DNA of 64,000 nt from Thermoguttaceae bacterium (GCA_017407125.1 JAFQXE010000038.1:124001-188000); one strand, 5' to 3'. Positions 27,047 through 36,232 are shown, counted from the stretch's first letter. Notes: generated by a model from the sequence alone, not told the origin. Translations and numbers: made by a program.

Positions 27047-28276
27047 ATGAAACAATCATTTTATTTGACTCTCGTTGCCGCATTGGCAATGACGCTGGTC
27101 AATACGTCGTTTGCAGACGACGCAAAAAAGGCAGACGTTGACACGCCCAAAGCGGAAAAGGCAGAACCTGTTTTCAAAGCTGACGTTCCAGAAGAGGGAA
27201 CCGTAGAAGACTACTTCAATTTTATCGTCAATCTGCATACGCGGGAAAACCTTTTGGGAAAACCGACGCCTAGAACGGAAGAGGAAATCAAAGTGCGTAT
27301 GACTGACGCTCTTAAAGCCAGCAACGAAGCCGTCAACAAAATTCTTGCTAAAGATTCTTTGACTCAGGAACAGATTGGTCGCGCAATCGAAACCAAAAAA
27401 TGGGTTCTCAGACAGCTCAAAGGTCTTGATTCCAGCTATGAAAAAGAATACGCCGCCTTGCCGCAGCTGTGCAGAGATAAAGGTCTGAACGAAATGGCTG
27501 ACGAACTGGAAGTTTCCAATCTGGTCGGCGATTACAGATCCGCGCTGCGAGCCAACGACATTGATAAAGCCAAAAAAGCTCTGTTAAGCATTGTTGACAA
27601 AGCCGAAAAGGAAGGAAAAAACGTCAGCGTTGTACAGGCTAAGGGATTGGGATTTGTTATGCAGTACGCTGAAGAAATCCTGGATGAAACTCAGCTTCGC
27701 GAAGTTCAGGAAAAGGTTTTCAAACTGCTCAAAAACGCTGATAACAAACAAGTTGTCATGATCGGCAAGATGCTGGCAGGAATGCTTCGCCGCGCAAAAC
27801 TGGTCGGAAGTGAAATGCTCGTCGGCGGAACTTTTATCGACGGCTCTGAATATAACGCCAACGATTACAAAGGAAAAGTTGTTCTCATTGACTTCTGGGC
27901 AACATGGTGCGGTCCGTGCTGTCGGGAAATCCCGAACGTTAAAAAGCTGTACAACTTCTATCACGAAAAAGGTTTTGAGGTTATTGGAATTTCCGCTGAC
28001 GAAGACGTTGAAACGCTCAAGACGTTCATCGAAAAGAGAGAAATGCCCTGGAAACAAATGATGGACAAACAGGCTCTGGTTGCCGACGGTCAAACGATGG
28101 ACGAGTATTATGGCGTTACCGCTATTCCGACCATGATTCTTATCGGAAAAGACGGCAAGGTTATTACAGACAACGCTCGCGGTCCTGTTTTGAAAAAAGC
28201 GTTAGCCGAAATTTTCGGCCCCATGGACGAAGACGCAGACGACGAAGAAGATAACGCCGAAGAAGATAACGAATAG
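27047..28276 (+). CDS. Exported TlpA/ResA-like thioredoxin-fold protein
   Basis: I use the ATG at 27047 (409 residues), preceded by agaaaggaaatc; the frame is open back to 26831, but that extension is low-quality sequence from the flanking repeat. MKQSFYLTLVAALAMTLVNTSFA is a signal peptide. Residues ~40-260 are helical and unassigned. The C-terminal domain has GKVVLIDFWATWCGPC, the CxxC active site of TlpA/ResA/AhpC-TSA proteins, then VIGISADED and AIPTMILIGKDGKV with the cis-proline loop. It probably reduces disulfides or shuttles electrons in the periplasm. The tail is highly acidic (MDEDADDEEDNAEEDNE). The gene sits exactly between two copies of a ~260 bp repeat. Confidence 0.88.
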   Translation: MKQSFYLTLVAALAMTLVNTSFADDAKKADVDTPKAEKAEPVFKADVPEEGTVEDYFNFIVNLHTRENLLGKPTPRTEEEIKVRMTDALKASNEAVNKILAKDSLTQEQIGRAIETKKWVLRQLKGLDSSYEKEYAALPQLCRDKGLNEMADELEVSNLVGDYRSALRANDIDKAKKALLSIVDKAEKEGKNVSVVQAKGLGFVMQYAEEILDETQLREVQEKVFKLLKNADNKQVVMIGKMLAGMLRRAKLVGSEMLVGGTFIDGSEYNANDYKGKVVLIDFWATWCGPCCREIPNVKKLYNFYHEKGFEVIGISADEDVETLKTFIEKREMPWKQMMDKQALVADGQTMDEYYGVTAIPTMILIGKDGKVITDNARGPVLKKALAEIFGPMDEDADDEEDNAEEDNE

Positions 28277-28317
28277 TATTTGGCGGCGAGGCGTCGCTCC
28301 CGTTGGTCGCTTACATT

Positions 28318-28577
28318 TTCCTTACTAAAGTTTTTTGGAAAGGGGAGTTTGCGGGGAAGAACCTTTTTTTCAAAAAAGGTTTTCCCCTCTTAATTTAACT
28401 TGAAAAAACTTCCCTAAAAGGGAGCCAGCTTGCTGGCGACCGAAAGTTTTTTCAAGTTAGCGAGGCGCTTACTTCTTTTTAAACACGAAAAACACGAAAT
28501 AAGCGAAATTTACGAAAATTTTAGATTATAATAATCTTTTCGTTTGTTTCGTTCCTTTTCGTGTATTTCGTGTTAAA
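28318..28577. repeat. Long dispersed repeat, copy 2 (~260 bp)
   Basis: Direct copy of 26598-26860, offset by about 1720 bases, with the same nested hairpins; the small GCCTGC/GCAGGC hairpin appears here as GCCAGC tt GCTGGC, so both arms changed together. A short related fragment (cttgaaaaaactttagtaagggg) lies at about 31895-31917. The remainder of the gap to 28735 shows no gene. Confidence 0.85.
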
Positions 28578-28735
28578 AATTTTCGGCAGGCAAAACGTCT
28601 GTTTTTTGGTTCACTGGCGCCAACATGTTGGATGGACCTAAAAAAAGCATTAGAAGCGTCTCATACGCATGAGTAAACGCGTTCGTTAAGACTGCTCTTT
28701 CGATCAGTTTTTTAGAAAGGACAAATGGCGTTACC

Positions 28736-29257
28736 ATGAAAAATCGTAATTACGTTATTTCATCAATCGTTATTTTATCAATAGCAGTAATTGTCTTGGC
28801 GCTTCTTCTGGTTACGAGTTCTGATGAGAATTTAGCGTTCCCATTAGTATGTATATTGATATTTAGCGCTCCTGTTCTGATTGCAGTTTCCAGCATTCCT
28901 CCTGTTGTTAATTATATACAAAACAATAAACGCGAAACCTACTGGAATATTCAAAGCGACAATCAGGGAACTACAGCTATTTTAATAAGCATTCTGACAT
29001 TTACAATAATAATGACGATTGGATTCCCCTGTTTCATACTATTATCCAATAGCCCAGAACTCAAAAGATATATTCTCATTCTAATGGCGACCGCTTGTCT
29101 TTTGCAAATCCTGACAAATCTATATATGTATATTAAAACCAGGTTGTTATCATTTGCAATAGCGTTTATTACAAACGTCTTGGCTGTAATAATCTTTTTT
29201 GCTTCAGCCATTATATTTATTGTTTGGGTCTTATATGCATTGTGTCAAGCCCATTGA
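28736..29257 (+). CDS. Small integral membrane protein
   Basis: 173 residues with four to five hydrophobic helices (MKNRNYVISSIVILSIAVIV, VCILIFSAPVLIAVSS, AILISILTFTIIMTIGFPCFILL, YILILMATACLLQIL, LLSFAIAFITNVLAVIIFFASAIIF by eye). No family recognised. Codon use is more AT-rich than in neighbouring genes, which may reflect membrane composition or acquisition. The best ribosome binding site (agaaagga, ending 28721) is 14 bases from this ATG and only a few bases from an out-of-frame ATG at 28725, which opens a four-codon frame ending in TGA that overlaps the gene's own ATG; translation may be coupled through it. Confidence 0.7.
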   Translation: MKNRNYVISSIVILSIAVIVLALLLVTSSDENLAFPLVCILIFSAPVLIAVSSIPPVVNYIQNNKRETYWNIQSDNQGTTAILISILTFTIIMTIGFPCFILLSNSPELKRYILILMATACLLQILTNLYMYIKTRLLSFAIAFITNVLAVIIFFASAIIFIVWVLYALCQAH

Positions 29258-29387
29258 CCGGAACTTTCTGGGAAGATTCTGAGAGACGCTGGATCATAAT
29301 CCTTTCGCAACTATTCCCCATTTACCTTAACTGCTGACTCGGTTTTCCGAGGGCTTGTGCACTCCGGCTCGCCTAATCGTTTCAGTT

Positions 29388-29541
29388 CCTTTTCCTCCCG
29401 CCCTCCTTGCAGGAGGACGAAAGGAAAAGGTTATTTGACGATGTTCTTTTTTGCGTGTTCTTTGTTCCGTGGGTTTCACCCACGGCTAGAAATATTGAAC
29501 CGCTAACGCGGTTCTAGCCCGGGAACTGACGTTCCCGGCTC
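29388..29541. repeat. Cluster of small hairpins between convergent genes
   Basis: In the 356-base gap 29258-29613 I see no gene. At 29388-29430 ccttttcct pairs with aggaaaagg around an inner CCTCCT tgc AGGAGG hairpin, and may act as a terminator. Then three hairpins follow nearly end to end: CGTGGGT ttc ACCCACG (29469-29485), GAACCGC taac GCGGTTC (about 29499-29516) and CGGGAAC tgac GTTCCCG (about 29520-29537). A ctccgcgtctccgcg phrase follows to 29592. Confidence 0.6.
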
Positions 29542-29613
29542 GCCTAAATTCCTTCGCGAACATCCTCCGCGTCTCCGCGCCTCCGCGTGAGATTTCTATG
29601 GCTGCGAACCGAG

Positions 29614-30333
29614 CTATCCCTTCTTCCTCAACACAATAGCGATAAAATTCAGGTATTTTCCGCCGCCGGCTTCGATGGCTTTTCGGTCGCCGATGGCGTA
29701 CTCGTTTTCCTGACGGAGCCAGTCCGCCCAAACTTCTTCGGCGCTTTCCATCTCTTTAATCGAAAGAATCTCGGAGCCTTTGGCGCTTTCCATGATCTTT
29801 ATCCAGTACGCGATATCGTGAATGTAGTCCAGCTGATCCGGCGTCCAGGACAGGAGCAGTTCCGGAGGCAGAGCGCTGTGACAGTCCCGCTTCATGCCGG
29901 GAATGGCGATATAGATCATCGCGCCGGGTTTGACAAACGGGAGAAGTTTCTCGTCCAGATAATCGGGATCGCGTCCAAAGTAGTTATAGGAATCGACGCA
30001 GACGACGGCGTCGAAAAAGCCCTTCTCAAAGGACAGGCTGGTCGCGTCGGATTTGACGGGAACAATCTGACCGCGGGGAACGCCCATGGCGTCGAAGAAC
30101 GCCTGATTCTCCGCCGGGTCGCTCCACAGGTCGCAGGCGTAGACGGTAAACCCGTACTCCTTCGCCAGAAAGAGAGACGTCAGCCCCATGCCGCTGCCCA
30201 AGTCGCAGACAACGGCGCCGGCGGGAATCTGATGCGCCTGCAGCAGTTCCTCTTCCAGCTTAACCGGGTTCGGTCCCATAATCCGGGACTGCAGCGCGGG
30301 CGTATTGTACTTTTCGCTGAGTGTGTATTTCAT
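29614..30333 (-). CDS. Class I SAM-dependent methyltransferase
   Basis: 239 residues with motif I VVCDLGSGMGLTSLFLA (about 41-57), an acidic residue after the second strand (VYACDLW) and motif for strand 4 AVVCVDSYNYFG. This is the Rossmann-type class I fold, resembling small-molecule methyltransferases of the UbiE/Methyltransf_11 type. The substrate cannot be told. Its ATG overlaps the stop of the upstream ankyrin gene (ATGA), so the two are translationally coupled. The C-terminal part (KIMESAKGSEILSIKEMESAEEVW) is typical of SAM-methyltransferases acting on amines or acids but is not diagnostic. Confidence 0.88.
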   Translation of the reverse strand: MKYTLSEKYNTPALQSRIMGPNPVKLEEELLQAHQIPAGAVVCDLGSGMGLTSLFLAKEYGFTVYACDLWSDPAENQAFFDAMGVPRGQIVPVKSDATSLSFEKGFFDAVVCVDSYNYFGRDPDYLDEKLLPFVKPGAMIYIAIPGMKRDCHSALPPELLLSWTPDQLDYIHDIAYWIKIMESAKGSEILSIKEMESAEEVWADWLRQENEYAIGDRKAIEAGGGKYLNFIAIVLRKKG

Positions 30334-31829
30334 GGTTCTAAAATGTTGATGCTCTGGTTGTCAAAAGTTGACCATCTACTGTTGTACGGTCGAAAAGACG
30401 GGAAATATTTATGCTTTAACGGTTTTAGATAATCTAAAATTTCGTTACGGCGCAACTGATATGCTTTTTCAAACGGAGTGATTAACGGATCGGGAGCAGA
30501 ACTCTGATTGCATTCAGGCTCAAACGCGAACGGATTGGCGCCGTGGTCAACGAAAATCTTTACCATGGGTAAATTGTTATTGAGAATTGCATAATACAAA
30601 GGAGAATTTTTGCCCTCTTTGACTTCATATTTACAGCCTAAATCGAAAAGAAGCTGCGCCAATCGTACATCGCCATGGATTGCCGCCGCTTTGAATAAAT
30701 CATACGAATGGTTATAACAACGTCTGTTTTGCGTGAGGAAATAAAGCCGAATCGCCGCAACTGACTGTTCAAAAGTTAAATAGTCGAACAGAGTTTTGTC
30801 GTTTTCTGAATAATCTTTTGCAATATTCCAAATCTCCGCCCCGTTACAGACTAACAGCAAAACGGCAGAATAATTGTTGTATTTAGCCGCTTCCATAATC
30901 GGCGTCGAACGCCCATACCAGTTTTTAGCGTTAATTCCGTGTAATTGTAATTGAGTATTGAATTCGTCGAGGTCAGGATATTCAATTGGAATATAATCAA
31001 TAACAAGTTGAATCGTTTCCTGATTTCCACCTCTGGCGGCATAGTGCAAAACGCTGTTATTAAAATTCTCATTGGAAAGATAGAAACGAGAGGTGTGTTG
31101 AGTATTGATTTTCGTGGCGAGCGTTGAATAACGTCCACCATGATAATGGACTCGTACAGGCTTTTCCGACAACATCCGCTTTAACACGTCAACATTCCCG
31201 GAAAGAGCGGCATAAAAAACTCCTGTTAGAATACATTTCTCATACTTCACGCAACTGGGATCTTTTATTGAATCGTCAGTTCTTTCGTTGTTTTCGCGAA
31301 TAAAATCCTCGACTTTTGTAACGATTTCGGGAGTACACCAGAAACACGCAGCGTTATAAATTTTCATGCTGTTCCTGTCCGTTGCCGCGTAGAGGGAAAA
31401 GTCTTTGTTACGAAACAGTTTGTCTATATTCTGTTCGTCATTGTTAGCAAGATAATAATAAATCGGATGGGGAAAATCATTTTCGGTTAGTTTAATTCCC
31501 TTTTCTTTCGCGTACTTGGTTGTCAAGTAAAACTCCATAGTTGCAGCATAATAAAACGGTGAACGAAAATCTTTGTTCGTCCCATAAACAGGGGCGTTAT
31601 TATCCAGCAGGAATTTGGCGACGGACGGGTTCTCGTACCCGGCGGCATAGAAAAAGAGCGGAAGCCCGTACTCGTCAAGCCCGTCGAGCGAACGCCCTTG
31701 AGCGTACAGTCGTTTCACCTCCGGCAAATCGTTATTCAGAACGGCGGAAAGCATATCTTTATCAACAGCGCTTTGCGCCAACGCGGCTTGCGCTGTCAGG
31801 GCAATCAAAATAAAAATTCGCTTGCTCAT
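30330..31829 (-). CDS. Exported ankyrin-repeat protein
   Basis: I choose the ATG at 31829 (MSKRIFILIALTAQAALAQSA, a signal peptide; 499 residues); an ATG 42 bases upstream is in frame but would spoil the signal. Ankyrin repeats are visible around residues 25-110 (YGLPLFFYAAGYENPSVAKF, then LLDNNAPVYG), 250-330 (NSVLHYAARGGNQETIQLVI), 370-460 (DLFKAAAIHGDVRLAQLLF, SPLYYAILNNNLPMVKIFV followed by DHGANP). It is likely a periplasmic or cell-surface protein-interaction module. The downstream methyltransferase start overlaps its stop. No other domain is seen. The partner is unknown. Confidence 0.85.
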   Translation of the reverse strand: MSKRIFILIALTAQAALAQSAVDKDMLSAVLNNDLPEVKRLYAQGRSLDGLDEYGLPLFFYAAGYENPSVAKFLLDNNAPVYGTNKDFRSPFYYAATMEFYLTTKYAKEKGIKLTENDFPHPIYYYLANNDEQNIDKLFRNKDFSLYAATDRNSMKIYNAACFWCTPEIVTKVEDFIRENNERTDDSIKDPSCVKYEKCILTGVFYAALSGNVDVLKRMLSEKPVRVHYHGGRYSTLATKINTQHTSRFYLSNENFNNSVLHYAARGGNQETIQLVIDYIPIEYPDLDEFNTQLQLHGINAKNWYGRSTPIMEAAKYNNYSAVLLLVCNGAEIWNIAKDYSENDKTLFDYLTFEQSVAAIRLYFLTQNRRCYNHSYDLFKAAAIHGDVRLAQLLFDLGCKYEVKEGKNSPLYYAILNNNLPMVKIFVDHGANPFAFEPECNQSSAPDPLITPFEKAYQLRRNEILDYLKPLKHKYFPSFRPYNSRWSTFDNQSINILEP

Positions 31830-31926
31830 CTGTCGTCTTCTGAAAAAAGGGAATGTAAACGCGCCTAACAATAAGGCGTGGAATTCAATTAAACTTGAAA
31901 AAACTTTAGTAAGGGGAGGAAAATTA

Positions 31927-33978
31927 TCATTTTAGCAGCCCGTTGGGGTTCGGTCCCGGCAGAGTCGGGAGCCCGAAGAGGATAAATCCGTTGTCTTCCA
32001 GGACGCCTTGTGACGGACGGTCAAAGTGAATTCTCCAGACGCCGGCGGGCGGGGTCGTTCCCTCGTCTGTAAAGTAGCCGACGGCGGCGGAAATGTTGTC
32101 CTGCTGCCAAACCTGATTTCCCGCCGGGTCGAAAAGGGTTGCTTTGACGCATTCCGAGCCTGCGCCAAAGACCTTCACGCCAAATTCTTTGGTTCCTTCC
32201 GGGATGTAAAAATACAGACTTCCGACGTTATGAACCAGATGAACTGCTTTCTCGCCGTTAATCGCAAATGGGGCGTTACATTCTTTAATCGCGACGGAGT
32301 GAGCGCCAACGTCTATGTCAAGTTTGTAAACTCCGGTTTCGGTCGCCGTGAAGACGTATTCCTTCTGCTTGCCCATCTCGGTAGACGGCAGTTTGGTTGT
32401 CTTGCCGGACGGCGCTGTGAGCAGAACCGGCTTGACGGCGGGGGCGGAACGTCCGACGCGGCGCTGTTCCAGGACGAAGCGGATTTCCTGACCGCTTTTC
32501 GCGTAAAGCAGGTACTGCGCTCTGGAGCGGCAATCAATCCGGTCAAACGCTTTCGGTGAATCGGCGGCGTCGTTGACGGGAACGAGAGCGTTGGGGTCTG
32601 TTTTCAAACGGGGAATCTGACGATAGTTCATCGTCGGAAAGAGCTTTCGAACGTCGCTTTTGTCAAGTTCAAAGGTTTGTTCAGAACCGTTGGAAACGAG
32701 CTTAATCGAAGCGCTAACGTTGGAAATGCCGTACCCGTCGATGGAATTGTCGAAGTAATCCATGATTGGGCGCTCGCCGTCGATTCCGGTGCAGTCGTCG
32801 ATAATTGTAACATTCTTAATTGTCAGCGTTCCAAATGTGGTTTCGTCAAGCGGTCGGGAAGATAAATGAATCGGGCTTTGATAGACCTTGGCTTTATCGT
32901 CGGGGTGAATAGCGCAGCCTTTGAGCGTTGTGTTCTCAATTTCGACGGTCGCGCCGTTTTGCGCCAACGACCGAATCTGAATCCCGCCGCGGTCGTTTTC
33001 AAAGCGGCAGTTGCGAATTGCGATGCGCCCGGTGAGCGACTCGTCTTGAGTGTTGCTTACCGTCAGCGCGACCGACGCCCTGCCGTTGTTGCGGGAAACG
33101 ACGTTGTCCAGAACGATGCCGACGTCGCCGGACTTGCGTTTGAGATTGGGAATGTACATGTCTATGCCGGCGCCGGCGTTGTTTTCGCAGACGCAGTTTC
33201 GCATGACGCAGTTGGCAAGCTTTTCGTCGTCCTGATTCGGCTCGAAGTCAATTCCCGCCTGCGGCGCGGTTCCCCACGTGTTGCGAAGAATCGTATTTTC
33301 AATGAGTAGGTCTTCGGCTGTGATGACGCTGATTCCCTGCCGATTGTTTCCGTCGCAGACGACGTTGCGAATCGTTACGTTTTTGTTTGTAACGCCGGGT
33401 ATGGACTTGCCCAAGTAGATGCCGTCGCCGCCGGAATCGACCAGGTTCAAGCCGTCCACGACAATATTAGTCGAGCTTTTGATGTTCAATGTGTGACGCC
33501 ATTCCGCTTTCAAATACGGCTCTTTGTGATAGTCTGTCTTTCTCATGCGGAACGTCGCCGTCCCGGCTTTTTCAGCGCGAAGCGTAACGTTTTCCTGACC
33601 AACGACGCTAACCAGACAATCGTTTCTCTTGAGAAACTCTCCCTGTTTGGCGAGCAATTCCACGTTTTGAGCAAAGACAATCTCCCGATTCCCCTTGACG
33701 TCAAGCGGTCGAACAATCCAGGGGTATGTTTTGCCGTCAATAACGGGACAGTCCACGATGATTACCGGCGCGTTACAGTCTAACGCCGCCTGTAACTGAG
33801 CGGTAGAGTCGTTGGCGTCGAACCCCCACCAAATCGCGTGCGCCTGAGCGATCTTGCCGGCTGCGACGTCCGCCAGCTTCTGTTCGTCTGGCGCGATAGT
33901 CTGAGCAAACAGCGGAACGCAAATCAGCGCTGCAAACAGGGCGCTCAAGAAACGTCTGAAAAAAGAATGTATGAACAT
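31927..33978 (-). CDS. Secreted right-handed parallel beta-helix protein
   Basis: 683 residues with signal peptide (MFIHSFFRRFLSALFAALIC..LFAQ). Residues ~70-430 form short strands of the pectate-lyase-like beta-helix (VTIRNVVCDGNNRQGISVIT, LLIENTILRNTWGT, CVMRNCVCENNAGAGIDMY). The last ~200 residues are beta-sandwich-like with LDPAGNQVWQQDN, resembling PPC-type pre-peptidase domains, and end in FGLPTLPGPNPNGLLK. It probably binds or cleaves a polysaccharide. Catalytic residues are not identifiable. It lies downstream of infC but is separated by a terminator hairpin at 34029-34056. Confidence 0.82.
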   Translation of the reverse strand: MFIHSFFRRFLSALFAALICVPLFAQTIAPDEQKLADVAAGKIAQAHAIWWGFDANDSTAQLQAALDCNAPVIIVDCPVIDGKTYPWIVRPLDVKGNREIVFAQNVELLAKQGEFLKRNDCLVSVVGQENVTLRAEKAGTATFRMRKTDYHKEPYLKAEWRHTLNIKSSTNIVVDGLNLVDSGGDGIYLGKSIPGVTNKNVTIRNVVCDGNNRQGISVITAEDLLIENTILRNTWGTAPQAGIDFEPNQDDEKLANCVMRNCVCENNAGAGIDMYIPNLKRKSGDVGIVLDNVVSRNNGRASVALTVSNTQDESLTGRIAIRNCRFENDRGGIQIRSLAQNGATVEIENTTLKGCAIHPDDKAKVYQSPIHLSSRPLDETTFGTLTIKNVTIIDDCTGIDGERPIMDYFDNSIDGYGISNVSASIKLVSNGSEQTFELDKSDVRKLFPTMNYRQIPRLKTDPNALVPVNDAADSPKAFDRIDCRSRAQYLLYAKSGQEIRFVLEQRRVGRSAPAVKPVLLTAPSGKTTKLPSTEMGKQKEYVFTATETGVYKLDIDVGAHSVAIKECNAPFAINGEKAVHLVHNVGSLYFYIPEGTKEFGVKVFGAGSECVKATLFDPAGNQVWQQDNISAAVGYFTDEGTTPPAGVWRIHFDRPSQGVLEDNGFILFGLPTLPGPNPNGLLK

Positions 33979-34028
33979 GGATAACCCTCTTTGAAATAAC
34001 TCTTTGAAAATCGGAACTCGAATAAAAC

Positions 34029-34056
34029 AAGCTCGCAGACTGGAATCCGCGAGCTT
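34029..34056 (-). terminator. Intrinsic terminator after infC
   Basis: AAGCTCGC (34029-34036) and GCGAGCTT (34049-34056) form a stem; on the minus strand it is followed by ttgttttatt. Confidence 0.7.
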
Positions 34057-34081
34057 ATGATATGTTGGATAATATTGATTC

Positions 34082-34837
34082 TTATTGCGGTCGCTTTGAA
34101 CCGGAACCGCCGTTTCCGCCGTTGTTGGGACGGGGAGCGCCGCCGGGACGATGCGGTTTATCTCCAGCTGGTCGCGGAGGGCGAGGTTTATCTCCCGCCG
34201 GACGCGGGGGTCGCGGGGCGTCTGCCGGGCGAGGCGCAGCGCCTTCTTCTGAACTGGCAGCCGGCTTTTTATTGGCGTCTGAAGACGACGACTTGGGCAT
34301 GCTCAGCGGAGCGAGAATACAGGTCAATCTTTTGCCCATGCGTTTTGGCGGGGCGTCGACGCGAGCAATGTCCTTGAGAGTTTCAACCAGTTCCTGGATT
34401 TTCTTTTCTCCCTCATCAACATAGATGATTTCACGACCGGAAAAGGTCATTGTAACCTGGACTTTGCACTTGTCGTTGATAAATCCTTTCGCCTGATTGA
34501 CGCGCACTAACATGTCGTGAGCGCCAATATTAGGACGAAGCCGAATTTCCTTGGTTTTAATCTGGTTGCTTTGAGGACTTTTGGCTTTTTTGTTTTGTTG
34601 ATACTTGTACTTGCCGTAGTCCAGAATTCTGCAAACTGGCGGTTTGGCGTTTGGAGCAACTTCTACAAGATCCAACTGAACGGAGTCTGCCAGCTTTATT
34701 GCCTCTTTAGTAGGCATAACGCCGCGTGAAACTCCCTTTTCGTCAATGACAAGGACTTCGGAAATGCGAATCTGTTCGTTAATTCGCTGTTTAGGAGACG
34801 AATCTTTACGTGGATAGGAAGGACGTCCTTGGGACAT
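34082..34837 (-). CDS. infC: Translation initiation factor IF-3 with proline-rich tail
   Basis: 251 residues. The IF-3 N domain (INEQIRISEVLVIDEKG; DLVEVAPNAKPPVCRILDYG) and C domain (KEIRLRPNIGAHDMLVRVNQA; MTFSGREIIYVDEG) are both complete by about residue 175. A tail of some 75 residues follows, rich in Pro, Arg, Gly and Lys, including two copies of PRPPRPAGDK. IF-3 binds the 30S subunit and prevents premature 50S joining. An agaaagg precedes the ATG at the normal distance. Unlike the usual infC-rpmI-rplT order, no ribosomal protein gene follows; a terminator does. The role of the tail is unknown. Confidence 0.97.
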   Translation of the reverse strand: MSQGRPSYPRKDSSPKQRINEQIRISEVLVIDEKGVSRGVMPTKEAIKLADSVQLDLVEVAPNAKPPVCRILDYGKYKYQQNKKAKSPQSNQIKTKEIRLRPNIGAHDMLVRVNQAKGFINDKCKVQVTMTFSGREIIYVDEGEKKIQELVETLKDIARVDAPPKRMGKRLTCILAPLSMPKSSSSDANKKPAASSEEGAAPRPADAPRPPRPAGDKPRPPRPAGDKPHRPGGAPRPNNGGNGGSGSKRPQ

Positions 34838-34975
34838 CGTGTTGAAAACCTTTCTGTTAAACCAGGGAAATATTAATGCAACGTTTATATCCGATTACGT
34901 TCGGGAAACATTTTAACCGTAGAGCCATCCGCTCAAAATAGGCAGTTTCTCGTTGCTAACAATTTTATTATAATT

Positions 34976-35004
34976 ATAATACTATAATCCAGATTCTACT
35001 TCAA
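34976..35004 (-). promoter_or_regulatory. Candidate infC promoter
   Basis: On the minus strand TTGAAG (34999-35004), 17 bases, then TATTAT (34976-34981); further TATAAT-like boxes overlap. The leader would be about 130 bases, long enough for feedback control of IF-3. Confidence 0.5.
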
Positions 35005-35107
35005 GACGCTTTTTTAATATTTTTTCGTTTTTTTTAAAAAATTCGTAAAAAAGTTGCTTTTTTCAAAAATGGAACATCGAAAGGGGGAAATACGAAACAA
35101 ATAGTAT

Positions 35108-36232
35108 TTAATTCAAATTCTCCACTTCAGGAACGCTATCTTCCCCAGCGCCCCACTGATATTTTTCGCGAAGCTGAAGCAGCGGTGAATTATAAGGAAT
35201 GAGTTTACGGTAAGCCATTTGTCCGGCAACGCAGCCTGGATGGAGGTTAATTCTATCGGAAAATTCCTTGACTTGTTCTTCCGTTTCAAGCGATTCCAGC
35301 TCTTTGAGCGTTTGCTGCGGAAACAAAATGTTTGTCGCAAACAGATTTGCCTTGTCTTCTTCTTCGGAAGCGTATTGCTCCGGCGTATCAATGAAAAGTT
35401 CTTTTTTCCCCACAAGCAAATGCCCGGCTTCATGGAAAAAAGTAAACCAAAAAATATCGTTGTATTTGCCTCGTAAATTGAGACAAATCACCGGAGTTTT
35501 ATTTTGACGAATCCATCGCAGCGCGCCATTGACAGACGCTCCAGGAATTTCCTTCTCCAAAATAAAGATCACTCCCGCCTGATTGCATAGCGATTCCATT
35601 TGGGGAATGAACTCTTCCGGCTGAAGCGTGGTCAGGGTTCGGATTTGCTCTACCGCATTTTTGAACTGACTTTTGTTGTATTCCGGGACGTCGATCTTCA
35701 TGGCTTGCAGTTCAATTAACCGAAGCCAGGTTTGAATGGCGCATTGCTGTTTTAGCGACGAATCTTTAAACGTAGCTCCTTTTCGATAGGCAATTACCGG
35801 ACGGCTTTTTTCCCACGCTTCGTAATTCGCTACGCCAAAAAAACGCAATAATGAAAAATACTTTTCGGAAATATCTTTTATTTGGATTTTTAAATGATCG
35901 GCTATTACCTTAAATGGCATGGCTTTTAACCAATCAGAATGTTCCTGAATTTCCTGAGCCATTTTGATTTTGGTAAGCTGTTCCCGATACCCGGATTCAA
36001 ACGAATTCCAAATACGAGCGGGCGTTCCGGTAGCGTGTTCCAACTTGAGCGCCATTTCGTTGGTCAGAGCGCATTCCCCATTGATGAGGGTAATAAGATG
36101 CTTTTCTGAAATGCCCAGTCGCGCGGCGAATTCTTTTTGCGTCAGACCTAACGCCTCTATCGATTCCCGAACGGTTTCTCCAGGACAAATTGCGAATTGC
36201 GGTTCGTATTTGATGTATTTGCTGGTCGTCAT
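35108..36232 (-). CDS. Antitoxin-like HTH regulator fused to ImmA/IrrE metallopeptidase
   Basis: 374 residues. The N-terminal XRE/HigA-type helix-turn-helix (PGETVRESIEALGLTQKEFA, ARLGISEKHLITLINGECA, about 17-55) is of the kind found in HigA antitoxins. The C-terminal half has an ImmA/IrrE peptidase domain with the zinc motif HEAGH (about 268-272; WFTFFHEAGHLLVGKKELF). It follows a HigB-like toxin gene by 46 bases, with agaggacatatc before its ATG. Such fusions repress their own operon and neutralise the toxin; the peptidase may cleave a regulator under stress. This is most likely the antitoxin of a HigBA-type module. Confidence 0.85.
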   Translation of the reverse strand: MTTSKYIKYEPQFAICPGETVRESIEALGLTQKEFAARLGISEKHLITLINGECALTNEMALKLEHATGTPARIWNSFESGYREQLTKIKMAQEIQEHSDWLKAMPFKVIADHLKIQIKDISEKYFSLLRFFGVANYEAWEKSRPVIAYRKGATFKDSSLKQQCAIQTWLRLIELQAMKIDVPEYNKSQFKNAVEQIRTLTTLQPEEFIPQMESLCNQAGVIFILEKEIPGASVNGALRWIRQNKTPVICLNLRGKYNDIFWFTFFHEAGHLLVGKKELFIDTPEQYASEEEDKANLFATNILFPQQTLKELESLETEEQVKEFSDRINLHPGCVAGQMAYRKLIPYNSPLLQLREKYQWGAGEDSVPEVENLN

